Source: Rotaria socialis
Taxonomy: Eukaryota; Rotifera; Eurotatoria; Philodinida; Philodinidae
Length of the DNA: 64,000 bases
Direction of reading: 5' to 3'
Assembly: GCA_905331475.1 (NCBI GenBank)
Contig: CAJNYU010001721.1
Span: 1 to 64,000 of the forward strand
In this document: positions 51,701 through 64,000 of the stretch, piece by piece
Numbering within the stretch: the stretch's first letter is position 1
Layout of the letters: every line of letters begins with the position of its first letter
Made by a program: the position numbers and the translations under genes
Notes under the pieces: model-generated
What the model was told of the DNA's origin: nothing
What the model saw: only the letters and a program-made list of their open reading frames with translations
Databases searched by the model: none

Positions 51701-53099
51701 GCTATACATTTGATAATTATACTCTTTTTCAAGCTAAAACTTAAAAGAACCCATGCTTTTAATATGCTATTACCTGCATCTTGTTGAGAGTGCTATCGAC
51801 GTTTACTATTAAAATTTGTAATTAATTTCATAGCTTTACTCGTATGTCTAGCACGATGAATTTGCTTACATTTGTTCACAGCTTGTTGCATTTTTTATTT
51901 TTGTTATGAGAGAAATTGACTATTCAAAAAATGAATTAGGCAGAATCAATATGTTCGAAAACTCAACAATAAAGCTGCATAATATCGAGCTAATAGGTCA
52001 GTGTTGTGAGTAGTTTCATTAGGATATAAAGAATATTTAATACAATTAATGATCAAAGATGAAGGATTTCAGTTACAAATATCTATCATAATAGAACATT
52101 GCAGGATCTGGAAATTTCATATCAAAGCTGGGATCGTACATCTAGAGATAATATTATCCACGAAATTCTAAACAGTTTATCGGTCAAAACAACTTCACTA
52201 TCTATTCATTGGATCGAATGTCAATTAATTTTTTTCTAAGTCTTTCTCTAATGTTATTATGCTGTGCATGACGAAACCTTATCTAAAACTAGTCGAAGAA
52301 AAACCCCGAATGTTCTAATTAAATTGCTGTTCTATTTGCAAAACAGAAGTATCAAAACATCAGACTATGGTGACATTTATCTTGACATGCGTTTACAAAC
52401 AGAAAACAATCGCGAGATGTGTAATCCAATAACAGACAACACGCGAAAAGGATTCCTCAGTTTATCCAAAACAAAAATAATTATGTTTCAAGCAGAAAAT
52501 CGTTCTTAGCTTTTGGAACGAACGAATTGTCAGATAAAAATCTCATGCTGCTTATGAAAACGTATACGTTGCACTGTCGTGCCTCTAATTATAATTTCCA
52601 AATTTTTCAGCTTATAAATCAATGATAAAACTTTTCTATTCATATTTCAGAAGTGCATTTCATATTCCCAGGTCACATATCTAAAAACAATCATTCAGCA
52701 TTTTTCTAAATGAGTTTCACAGCGTTTTAATTGGTGGTGACAAGCATCAAGTATAAATAGTGTAGCATTTCATGTAATCATAAGTGATTATAGAATTTTA
52801 TTTAACAGAACATTCGACATATTCTTCATTTATTTATATAACAAAAGAAATGTGCAAGAAAGCATGTTTCTCGATAGACAAAAAACAGCTAAAATTAAAA
52901 AAATTGAAAATGTTAGTAAAATTATCAATACGTTCGGAGATTATTATTTTTTTCTTTGAAAGTTGAGTGAAAATAAAAATAAAAGAGATGAATCACTTTT
53001 CATTGACATAAATGTTGTCATGAAAATACAATATTAAGTCAATGAAGAAGTCTCGTTGGAATGTAAAAAGAAGATGAACAAAATAAAATCATTTTTCAA
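48739..53099. other. gene-poor 4.4-kb stretch
   Basis: No splice-supported coding exon on either strand. Only AT-rich unique-looking sequence, a tRNA-like relic near 50766-50838, and short chance frames such as 52264-52509 with no recognisable content. Confidence 0.5.
50766..50838 (+). tRNA. tRNA-like relic (pseudo-tRNA or SINE head)
   Basis: An A-box-like stretch TAGTCTAACTGGTTAGGA and a B-box-like GGGTTCTAGTTCC are spaced as in a tRNA gene. A five-pair T arm GTGGG-TTCTAGT-TCCAC can form, and a TTTTT Pol III stop follows at about 50839. The acceptor stem does not pair convincingly and the anticodon arm is poor, so I do not assign an isotype. Probably a pseudogene or tRNA-derived repeat. Confidence 0.4.
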
Positions 53100-55901
<2,802 letters not shown>

Positions 55902-56888
55902 GTTTTTATTTTCACGGCAACGATAGACATACCATTTACTTTCGATATTTGAAATCAAAATGTCGAACAGGTATGCATTCGATCCTTACAAGAAAGAGAA
56001 CTTGAAAGGTAGCAAAAATAAATGATTGGATAGTGCAGAGTCAGCTGTGAGTAGCAATATTTCCTTACTATAGTTGTCACTTTATGACGAAAACGACAGA
56101 ACAAAAAAGTTTACCTTGCCTTAGATATTCATCAGTGACATGTGCTATGATCGATATGAAAAATGATTCTCGATAGGATTTTTAGACATGCAACTTATCT
56201 AAGCCAGTATCTCGATTATAAAACTTCTTTAATCATTTTTTAGATTGGTTTATAAAAGATAAAAATATGCGATCAATTATATTTTATTGAGTGATTCAAA
56301 CAGTATCTGTCTAGTAGCGATTGAGAGAAATACGAGATAGAAATGCAGTTTTCACTATTAAAAAGCGTACGTAAACATGTATGAATACAGATAGGAAAGA
56401 TTTTTTTTTTGACTATTGTAAAATAAACCTTGTTACACATTCAACGTATTTTTTGCACATTTGAATATATTTTCGAGGAAATCATGTATGTGACATTTCC
56501 GAATTTTTATTTTATTCACATTTTCCATTTAAAAAACGATACAAAAATAGACCGGTTAAGACATAAAAAGAATGTTTATTCTATTTCTTGCGGTTTGAAA
56601 ACGTGAAAGTATTTGAAAAAAATCCATAAAACTTGTTTTTGATCGCTAAATATAAATGAACAACAATCCATTGAAATTATATTTTTGTTATGAAAAAGAT
56701 TTACAGACAATACTGGTGTTGTTTTCTAAACGAAAGAAAAAATTTAACAGTTGCTTATTGATCAAAATATAATAATGAGTATTTTATTGAACTTAAAGAA
56801 AACTATGTTTTGTAGATATAGAAAATAATCCAAAATAAATAATTGAATAGCTATAAAAATTGTCGTCATATAGGATTCATCTTTAACT
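55902..56888. other. intergenic, nothing recognised
   Basis: AT-rich spacer upstream of the ZnT5-like gene. No coding or repeat signal. Confidence 0.45.
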
Positions 56889-57314
56889 TCAGCTAGCAGC
56901 TATGCATGTATAAGGAAAAATGAATTGCATTTTAAGATTACTCTGATACTTACAAATTGTTGTATTTTCTATATTGCCTGCAGTCGTAAAATCTAAATTA
57001 GTTATGTAGTCAGTTTCTAATGCAGCTGTGGTTTCTGATGTTGTTGTAGTCTCTGTTGTAGTCGTCGTTTGAGATGTTGTCGTAGTTTGTGATGATGTTG
57101 TAGTTTGTGTTGTAGTCGTAGTTTTTGTTGTAGTCGTAGTTTTTGTTGTTGTCGTAGTTTGTGATGTTGTCGTAGTTTGAGATGTTGTTGTAGTTTGAGA
57201 TGTTGTCGTAGTTTGTGTTGTAGTCGAAGTTGTACCTTGAGGTAAACATAAAATTTGACAATATATCAAGAGGCTCTTCGTATGGTGTAAATCGTTCTGC
57301 ATGACGTTATTCAT
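56889..57314 (-). CDS. threonine-rich mucin-like exon, gene incomplete
   Basis: Minus-strand frame whose middle ~75 residues are degenerate TTTTSQ/TTTTTK hexads, a typical O-glycosylated mucin-like stalk. A canonical donor GTAAGT lies after ENTTIC (near 56956) and a possible acceptor (TTTACCTCAAG) just before the repeat near 57240, so this may be an internal exon. No signal peptide and no partner exons were found on either side. It may be an exon of a cell-surface protein or a leftover. Confidence 0.4.
   Translation of the reverse strand: MNNVMQNDLHHTKSLLIYCQILCLPQGTTSTTTQTTTTSQTTTTSQTTTTSQTTTTTKTTTTTKTTTTTQTTTSSQTTTTSQTTTTTETTTTSETTAALETDYITNLDFTTAGNIENTTICKYQSNLKMQFIFPYTCIAAS
57016..57236. 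repeat. GTTGTAGT-type minisatellite (codes Thr repeat)
   Basis: Tandem, degenerate 15-24-nt units built from GTTGTAGTTTG / GATGTTGTCGTAGTTTG on the plus strand, giving the Thr-rich hexads on the minus strand. Length is likely to vary between alleles. Confidence 0.85.
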
Positions 57315-58210
57315 CTGATCAAGGCATCATATCAAAAGCTTTCTTGATATTCGTTTTTAATATTTAAAGATACCACGGTAACTTTCAAAACTTTTCTATT
57401 TATCCCTTGCAAAGTATTTATCACGTTTAGATGAGATACTTTTAAACTAATCTAATCAATCAGATGTCTAAACAGCCAAGATGGTATTGGCAAAAGCAAA
57501 TAACTTGACATATTTTATATTATATCCATTTTGACATTTTTCATTTCACTGCTTTATCTTGATTTTGCTTTAACAAATTAACATTGTCTATCCATGTATT
57601 ACATGAGTACACATCTTACAGCCATTATTATTTTATGGATGCAAAATTTTGGCAGGTTTAAACTTCGATATAAATTACATGAGTACATGCAATATATCCG
57701 CACACATTCATGCCAACAAAATCCTATGATAGTTCTAATGATTTTTATTATTCAGATAAGACTTATTAAAATACCCATGTTATTTTTTCTTGACGGCGTT
57801 TCACCGTCCAAAAGCAGACCAGTGAAACTTGTGCCTGCTTGAGACTGTTCATGCGCATTTCTAACGATATCAAGTGACACTCAGAGATGTATGAAAACTA
57901 CTGCTCATCAGTTGTAATTGATAGAATTGTAGAAGAATCAAAATTTTCATAAAACAATTTATTACAATCGTATGTAATATTTCTTGGGCTCATTTTGCTC
58001 CTACCGATATTTGTTTATTCAACTCGTAATTCTTCACGGTCTATTTTTTTCATCTCAATGCTCAATCTACTCTCTCTGATTGAATAAATACTAGAAGACA
58101 TACTGAACAACTTCATATCATTCGTTGATATCGATGTTTCAATAGATAAAGATAAACAAAAGCAAAAAGAAAGATGATGATGATGATGTTTTTAAGCGCA
58201 CGAAGAGTTG
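57315..58210. other. intergenic, nothing recognised
   Basis: AT-rich; a short open frame at 57594-57842 on the plus strand has no homology that I recognise. Confidence 0.4.
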
Positions 58211-59464
58211 TCATTTATATTTACTCGTGCTTTGACTTGCTTGTTTACCAGCTGTTGCTAAAATATATTGTTTATAAATAAAAATTATTGCTTAAAATAA
58301 CAATCAAGTACAAACCAAGAAAGGCAATGACTATTGATAATGCTACAATGATAACCAATGCTATAATAGATATCATAGTAAAAAGGCAACTTTTTGGTTT
58401 AAATTTAAATTTATTTGGAGTTCTAAAGTATCAAAGAAATTTTATCACTTTTATGATAATAATTGAACGGTATGTATTGAAAAGCAAGAACGTTAAACAT
58501 ATTCATATCTGTTTAAAAGTCTCACCGGTAAACCAACAAAGTCGATATATTAACTGATTACAGCGTACACAATCTGAAAACTGCTTTTAAAAAATGATTG
58601 ATAAAAATTTGCATATTTCAATCATTGTGCCTCATTCACAGCTCATATTGTACATTTCTTAATTTGCCAGTCAGTCTTTTGAAATGATACATATATGTAT
58701 TTTATGTTCTTGATACGTCATAAATCTCTTTCGATTGAAATTAGTCATAGAAAAAAGCTTACTTTTTATATTCATCAGGTTCACATTGAATACTTGTAGG
58801 AGTGACTACGCTCTAAATTAACGTTTTTGGGTAACTAGAAAAATGGTTGAAATGAACTTACATCTCTCTCTGTTGGTCTGACACGACCTCGGCCCGGAAA
58901 TAAAATTGATGACTCGCCGTGTCGGCTAACTGGCCGCATTTCGCCCATCTAAGATATCAAGAGTGATAATCAATGTTCCAAATATCATTTACTTCGAGCG
59001 GTTGTTTTGCATTTTCTCCATACCAATTTATTTGATCTGTGTTGGTTATTTGTTGTACATGAATACGTAGTTGACTTCTAGGTGTTGCGATAGTACGTGT
59101 TCGTATCTTTTCTCGGTAGAAAATACTCGATAAAGCTCTTCGACCAACAGAAACAGATTTTAGGGTCTTCTTCTAATAGATAATAAATGCGTCCGATAAA
59201 AGAGACAATTATTATCAAGTTACTTACAGGTAGAGTCGCTTTAGAAACTTTAGTGACCGTTGGCTGACTAATTTCAGATGACATTGGATATGTTGGAGAA
59301 ATACTAATAATGAATGCTATTCTTAAAATTGGCAACTGTACTGAGAGAGCGGGAGAGATCTTTTCGATAAAATTAGAAAATAAAATTACTAATAAGAGTG
59401 GCATCGCAAGAGAAAACGAAGACGTAGAAATTGCACACAACAATATACAATTAATCAAAATCAT
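58211..59464 (-). CDS. uncharacterised small membrane protein, 235 aa
   Basis: Six exons on the minus strand, all phases matching: 59464-59228, 59172-58993, 58948-58862, 58812-58763, 58422-58316, 58257-58211; coding length 708 nt. The N-terminus looks like a signal peptide (MILINCILLCAISTSSFSLA), followed by more hydrophobic sequence. A basic middle part follows (RRALSSIFYREKIRTRTIA, MGEMRPVSRHGESS, FPGRGRVRPTERD). A single hydrophobic segment of about 20 residues (MISIIALVIIVALSIVIAFL) lies near the end, then a short tail ATAGKQASQSTSKYK. This suggests a type I membrane protein. I do not recognise the family. Gene status rests on consistent splice sites and phases, not on homology. Confidence 0.55.
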
Positions 59465-60477
59465 ATTTTGATTGAAACAATGGGAAATATAAGAATTCAC
59501 TTTTTATATATTCTATCACTTGGGAGCAACACAGAATAATTCACGTCAACATATTAATTAAAGACATCAATTAAATAGGCAGAACTTCAAGCTACACTTC
59601 TTCTGAGAGTTCATATTTCTATCGATGATTTCATGTATTAGAGAAGATTATAGGCGTTCGTAGGAGGGCGTGCACACGGCCTTGAATAATTTTTGATACG
59701 CAATAGTTCGATCAAAACTTCATTCTGCACTACTACTTTTATTCACTTCAAAATCTAATGAAATGAAAAATAAATAAATAGCCTTGAATTTGTACTGTTG
59801 TAGTTCGCTTCTGCTTTTTTCTTCCAACCAAAATCAATTTTCTCGATACTCAAAACAATGCTTAATTGTAGACGAGTTTTATTCATTGAAATATTCTTAT
59901 AAAACTCATTTTGATTATCTTCTTTCATTCCAATGCAAATATCAAAATAAATCGTGTTTTAACTTTAATGAAACTACATCATTTTCATCATTGAAAAAAA
60001 GAAAGTTATTCTTCATAGTAAGAATCGAAATTCATACAATTACTTCAATTTAAATTAAAGAAAAACATTCGCAGTGCCCAACAAGTTTTCATCGTTACAT
60101 CTATTTAAACAAATAGATGAATTTCATGTGCTGAGTACGATGTTTAATACTAACTGCGTAGTAGACATCATGCTGATGAATTAAAGAATTTGCGATGGAA
60201 ATAGATGCTGAATGAGTGACCAATTTTTTATTCGCATAGTTATCATTGATTATTTCTCTTAGGTATTTCGAAAAGAATCTTCGTCCACATGCATCACTCA
60301 ATTTTTAAAGATTAAATCGACTATTGTCTGGATAGCAAACCTACATCGGAGTGAAGAGCACATGCCAATTCTACCATTTGGGGAAAAATGAATTTCCCTA
60401 GAAAAGAAAATTAAGTATTATATTAAATACGTTAATGCCAATTATATCTAGGCAATAATTTCTGTACGCGACATCTT
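59465..60477. other. intergenic, nothing recognised
   Basis: AT-rich spacer without recognisable gene or repeat ends. Confidence 0.4.
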
Positions 60478-60824
60478 GAGGGTGTGGTAGAGCCCATCGG
60501 ATCCATGGATTTGTGGTCTCGCGGACCCGAACCCAACCAATCAGGACTTTTGAACCCAGACCTTACTGATCAAATTTTCCGGAATCCAGAATTTAAAGTA
60601 TTCTTAAAACGATTAAAAATTTTTCTAATTCAGCACAGAATTTTCTACTTTTCATAAATAAATGTAACGGCTTTTGAATAAAATGAACGAAATTTTTTTA
60701 TTTTGATCAAGTTTTTCTGCCAATCGACTTCCGATTAGTAAAATCTTTTCACCCAAAGCCGATGGACTCCAGTGTGTGAGTCGATATTGACGTTGTTTAA
60801 TAGACGAACAACACGCACGCCCTC
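60478..60824. repeat. inverted-repeat-ended element, 347 bp
   Basis: Ends GAGGGTGTGG and CGCACGCCCTC are near-complementary. The flanks inside are GC-richer than the surroundings (CGGATCCATGGATTTGTGG, CGCGGACCCGAACCCAACC). Non-coding. The ends resemble those at 9596 and 19146, suggesting one small family. Confidence 0.4.
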
Positions 60825-60907
60825 TGAAAAACAATCGATGTCTTGTACAAAATCATTACTTGATTAAAGATGTATGATTTTAATTCGATTATTTCTATAA
60901 ATGTTTT

Positions 60908-60975
60908 ACATTGATGTGACGCCAAGATTTGAACTACACCCAGTCACTCCACCTAAGTAATACTCAGGCACCAAC
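60908..60975 (-). tRNA. possible tRNA-derived relic
   Basis: On the minus strand a B-box-like GTAGTTCAAATCTTGG lies about 35 bp after a GGTGCCTGAG start. No complete cloverleaf can be drawn. Low confidence; may be a tRNA-derived SINE fragment. Confidence 0.2.
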
Positions 60976-61037
60976 ACATAGTCACACGACACTCAGAACC
61001 CAACTCTGCCCTGAATCAGGATAGAGTGAAAACAAAA

Positions 61038-61067
61038 TGTCGTACTCTGTCCTGTGACCATCTCTGG
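61038..61067. mobile_element. degraded end of the 43706-type hAT MITE
   Basis: The stretch GTCCTGTGACCATCTCTGG with preceding GTCGTACTCT matches the right end of the element at 43706-43887 (GTCCTGTGCACGTCTCTGG) with few changes. The matching left end is not clear. Confidence 0.5.
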
Positions 61068-61351
61068 CATCAACTATCATCAGTGACACAAACTTCATGA
61101 AATGTATACCTATTACCAGCGTCATCATGACTTTTATCTTGAGCATTTTCAATGTAAAGAAATTTGCCCATTCTAAAAAGCATTTGTTCACGTAATAGTA
61201 TATGAATCAATCATGAATTACTAAATAGTGAACAATGAGATGCCTTCCCAATGATCAGCGCATCAAATACTAGGAAAATTTACGGAACAATTCTAATCTT
61301 TATTGATATTATAAAACGGTTTATCGTTTTTTTTATTTGAGATAAACTACG

Positions 61352-62417
61352 ATGGCAACAGTATTGGAAACTTTGCGTAATGAAGTTACACTGCACGTTT
61401 TTGAGCACTTGGGTGCGTATCATTTATTCAAACGGTTTTTTTAACTTGAATTATCTTTTCAATCGATTATTAAAAGATCATCGACTTTGTTTAAAATATA
61501 ATTCGAAACATGCAAAACGTTATAATATAATCAACGTCAAAATGAGCCAAATAATGGTGAACCATCTTACAGCTGTGACATAAATTAAAGATAATCATAT
61601 TCGAATGTTTAATGCAATGTTCACAGAAAGTAGCTTGATGTGTCTACAATCAGTTGCACTTCATCAAGTTTGTATTAGTAAAGGCAATACAATTTAAAAG
61701 ATTAAAAGTGAATTTAATTCATAAATTTTTCTTTTCTTTCAGAAAAACCATCAGTGGTTCAATACATCTCAAATTTAAAATTGTTAAAAAATTTACGCGT
61801 TCAAACATTAGGGCAGATTCATGGTCTCACACTAATGGTTATTTGCGCCAACGGATTACCTGAATTAAAATCATCCGAATGTACAAATCCTGAATATGAA
61901 AGTGGTGCCATTTTTACTTGACCTAAACCAACCAACATTGAGAATTTAAAAGTCGACTGGATTTTATATAGCTTAAGTAATCTTCTGTTGCACACACCAA
62001 AATTAAAATAACTAAATATTAAGTTAGCCAATTTTGAACCAGAAGACGAACCAATAGAAACCAATTGGCAGTTGACAGTTGTGTTGAATCTTGTTTATTT
62101 AAAAATGAAAATTAATTTTATCTCAAATAATCATCTATTTGATATAATGAAATCTATGCCACATTTAGAAAGTCTTGAATTACCTGGTTCTTCTTCTTCT
62201 TCGGGCGAGAATCTCGATAGCGATCATGAATTTGAAACAATTATTTGGACATTTACAGAAAGTTGAATTAGAAAATATTGTATCTCCAACGTATACAACA
62301 TCAGTGAATAAAACATTAGCGACATTCAATGATGATAATAATGGATTTTGGTCGAATGCAACATGTTCAATTAAATATGAGAGAGCTCATCTATCAGCAT
62401 TTGGCTACGCAAAATAA
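61352..62417 (+). pseudogene. F-box-type / LRR-like gene, decayed
   Basis: Begins ATG 61352 with an F-box-like start (ETLRNEVTLHVFEHLGAYHLF). The code then changes frame at a poly-T run near 61434-61441 and continues NLNYLFNRLLKDHRLCLKY. Later pieces in alternating frames carry the typical body (LKVDWILYSLSNLLLHTPKLK, NHLFDIMKSMPHLESLELPG, LFGHLQKVELENIVSPTY) to a C-terminal stop near 62417. Stops occur at least at 61442, 61580, 61920 and 62010, so the gene is dead. F-box proteins recruit substrates to SCF ubiquitin ligases; this copy probably does not. Confidence 0.7.
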
Positions 62418-63110
62418 AAATTGAAATAAACTAAAAGATAAACAGTAGTGCAAAAGTGTTTTTCATAGATTGCATTTTCATATGATTGTAATATATTGTT
62501 GTCGATTTTGTTTTTGAATGTGAAGTGAATCAAGAGAAGATTTGCATCCACCTTCACACACATGTATACGTATAATCAAAGGAAATATTTAATCTAACAT
62601 TTTCATATCAATTTAAAGAACATCTCGCTGATTAATATAGAAAATTAGAAATTAAATTAATTTTTGAAGGGGGTCTTAACTTAAGCGTGTAGTTCTTTAG
62701 ATATCTTTATTCGACCACAAAATACCATATTGTCAAGGTAATTTCAATTTTTATTTTCAGTGCTCTCGTTATTGTTCTAATTCGATGGCGTAAATCTTCA
62801 TGATAATGAGATTCTATATAAACCGATGTCAATTTCACTCTTAAGATTATTCATTACTAATAAAACACTGCTAAAGTTGGCAATCGTGAGAAATGAAAAA
62901 AAAATCAATATTTTTATTAAAATCCTAAGCTTTTTTTAAAACTTTTATAATAAATAGAAAATCTTTCATTGAATAGTAGTATTACTTTTTTATATCGTTA
63001 TTAAAATACTGAGAATATTTCAAAATTAATGGTAGTGACACTTTAGTTCCTTTTGAAAAGTCTCAAGAAACTTTTTCTCGAAATGGACTGATGAGTCATT
63101 TTTGTTTTCA
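62418..63110. other. intergenic, nothing recognised
   Basis: AT-rich; ends at a good splice-acceptor-like sequence TTTTTGTTTTCAG at 63110. Confidence 0.4.
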
Positions 63111-63415
63111 GATAACTTTTGATAGAAACAGGACAGACAGCTGTGATTCACTCATTGTTCAAAAAGAAAGGAGATGGACACGCATTGTACCGTATATTAC
63201 CGATAATCCTGATCGATTTTTTTAAAGGTTTTCAATCGATCTTTGCAAGAACAAATCAGATATGTCTATTGCAGTTGAAAATCTCCCTATACCGCACTGC
63301 AATAATGTATAAACCAAGTTTCCGCCACCGGTACCGTGGCAGTTTCCAAAAAATCTTTCGAAAATTCCTATGATGTCATCAAATTGGACCTTTGTTTTTC
63401 TGTTTGAACGAAGCC
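63111..63415 (+). pseudogene. unassigned coding relic in shifting frames
   Basis: After an acceptor-like site, one frame reads DRNRTDSCDSLIVQKERRW and TRIVPYITDNPDRFF before a stop. A second frame continues VFNRSLQEQIRYVYC, and after further stops NQVSATGTVAVSKKSFENSY, DVIKLDLCFSV. The three pieces are contiguous and look like one protein interrupted by frame changes. I cannot name the family. A rival frame (63119-63373) is open but has a less protein-like composition. Confidence 0.35.
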
Positions 63416-64000
63416 AGCGAGCATTTGAGTAACAGCATTAAACGAGATCATTTCGCTACTACAAATACTGTAATCACTTGCAGCAAGTGAGGTAAACTGA
63501 CTACTGGTTTAGTACAGTACTGAGTTAACAGCGGGTTAAACCAACCATCGATACTCACAACTGCCTTCTATACTCTCTGTTTACTGGAGCGGTCAGTTCG
63601 GTGAAATGTCTAAAGATACGACAGAAACTGACGTCGATGGTTCAGTCGTGCCATATGTACTAAAATCGTCAATACAAATATCTTGTTCGCAAAGTCTACT
63701 ATCTCGCGTGCTTGTACGACTTGGATGGTCACTTGCCATAGAGAAATAATATCATTAGGATGAATTCACTGGTCTATGATGAGCTATCATCTCCGAAGTT
63801 TCACTCGATGATTAAGTACACATGGAAAAGTTTGATTATTTGACGATTAACGCACGTACTTCTCAAAATGTGAAACAAATTTCCTTCTCCTTCAATGGGA
63901 ATCGTCGGCACTCACAGATATGCACAGACTCGAGTTCTTTCATTGCGCACGTGTACTGTGATAAAGTACTCTGTCTGGAATACTTTTACGAAGATTATCA
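63416..64000. other. less AT-rich end of window, nothing recognised
   Basis: No open frame of note or repeat end. Higher GC than the preceding intergenic DNA; could be upstream sequence of a gene beyond the window. Confidence 0.35.

Noticed and set aside
55902-55958. Upstream extension of the ZnT5-like protein
   Set aside because: The frame stays open, but it has no ATG before 55901 and the family N-terminus aligns from there.
57010-57261. Alternative Asn/Tyr-rich frame over the Thr repeat
   Set aside because: Shifted reading of the same minisatellite; the Thr frame has the better stalk-like composition and splice signals.

Overview
The window looks like a piece of an animal nuclear genome, most probably a bdelloid rotifer. 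Reasons seen in the sequence: AT-rich DNA; genes cut by many small GT-AG introns (often 45-80 nt); animal gene families (kinesin-associated protein 3, a nuclear receptor, an MTCL/SOGA microtubule cross-linker, a ZnT5-type zinc transporter). I also recognise from memory, not from a search, lineage-typical proteins: an ADP-ribosyltransferase fused to leucine-rich repeats, and a very-large-GTPase protein with a von Willebrand A domain. The sequence has one 100-N gap (11203-11302) and one single N (43034).

Layout. 1-4410: no gene; two non-autonomous inverted-repeat elements. 4524-9007 (+): ART-LRR gene whose last intron holds a dead mariner. 10262-10400: hAT-type MITE. 10659-11336 (-): broken CCR4-type EEP nuclease remnant. 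11791-14406 (+): three-exon gene of unknown function. 15042-17547 (+): KAP3 lacking its N-terminal half. 18482-25598 (+): giant GTPase/vWA gene with two frame disruptions, bracketed by a ~0.7 kb direct duplication of the KAP3 tail (17459-18180 and 25918-26764). 26765-31708: gene-poor. 31709-42135 (+): MTCL/SOGA coiled-coil gene with about 18 exons; its introns carry two foldback elements. 42885-44870: three repeats. 45572-48738 (+): nuclear receptor. 48739-53099: gene-poor, with one tRNA-like relic. 53100-55901 (-): ZnT5-like transporter with a GC-AG intron. 56889-57314 (-): Thr-rich repeat exon. 58211-59464 (-): small six-exon membrane protein of unknown function. 59465-64000: repeats, a decayed F-box-type gene and an unassigned coding relic.

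The genes do not form a pathway. Two loci are plausible response or defence genes (ART-LRR and the VLIG-vWA protein). The most notable structural signals are the duplication bracketing the GTPase gene, the ART domain that has lost its catalytic glutamate, and the many short inverted-repeat elements, mostly in introns and flanks. Exon borders were placed by reading splice sites and matching phases by eye; none was tested with transcripts.
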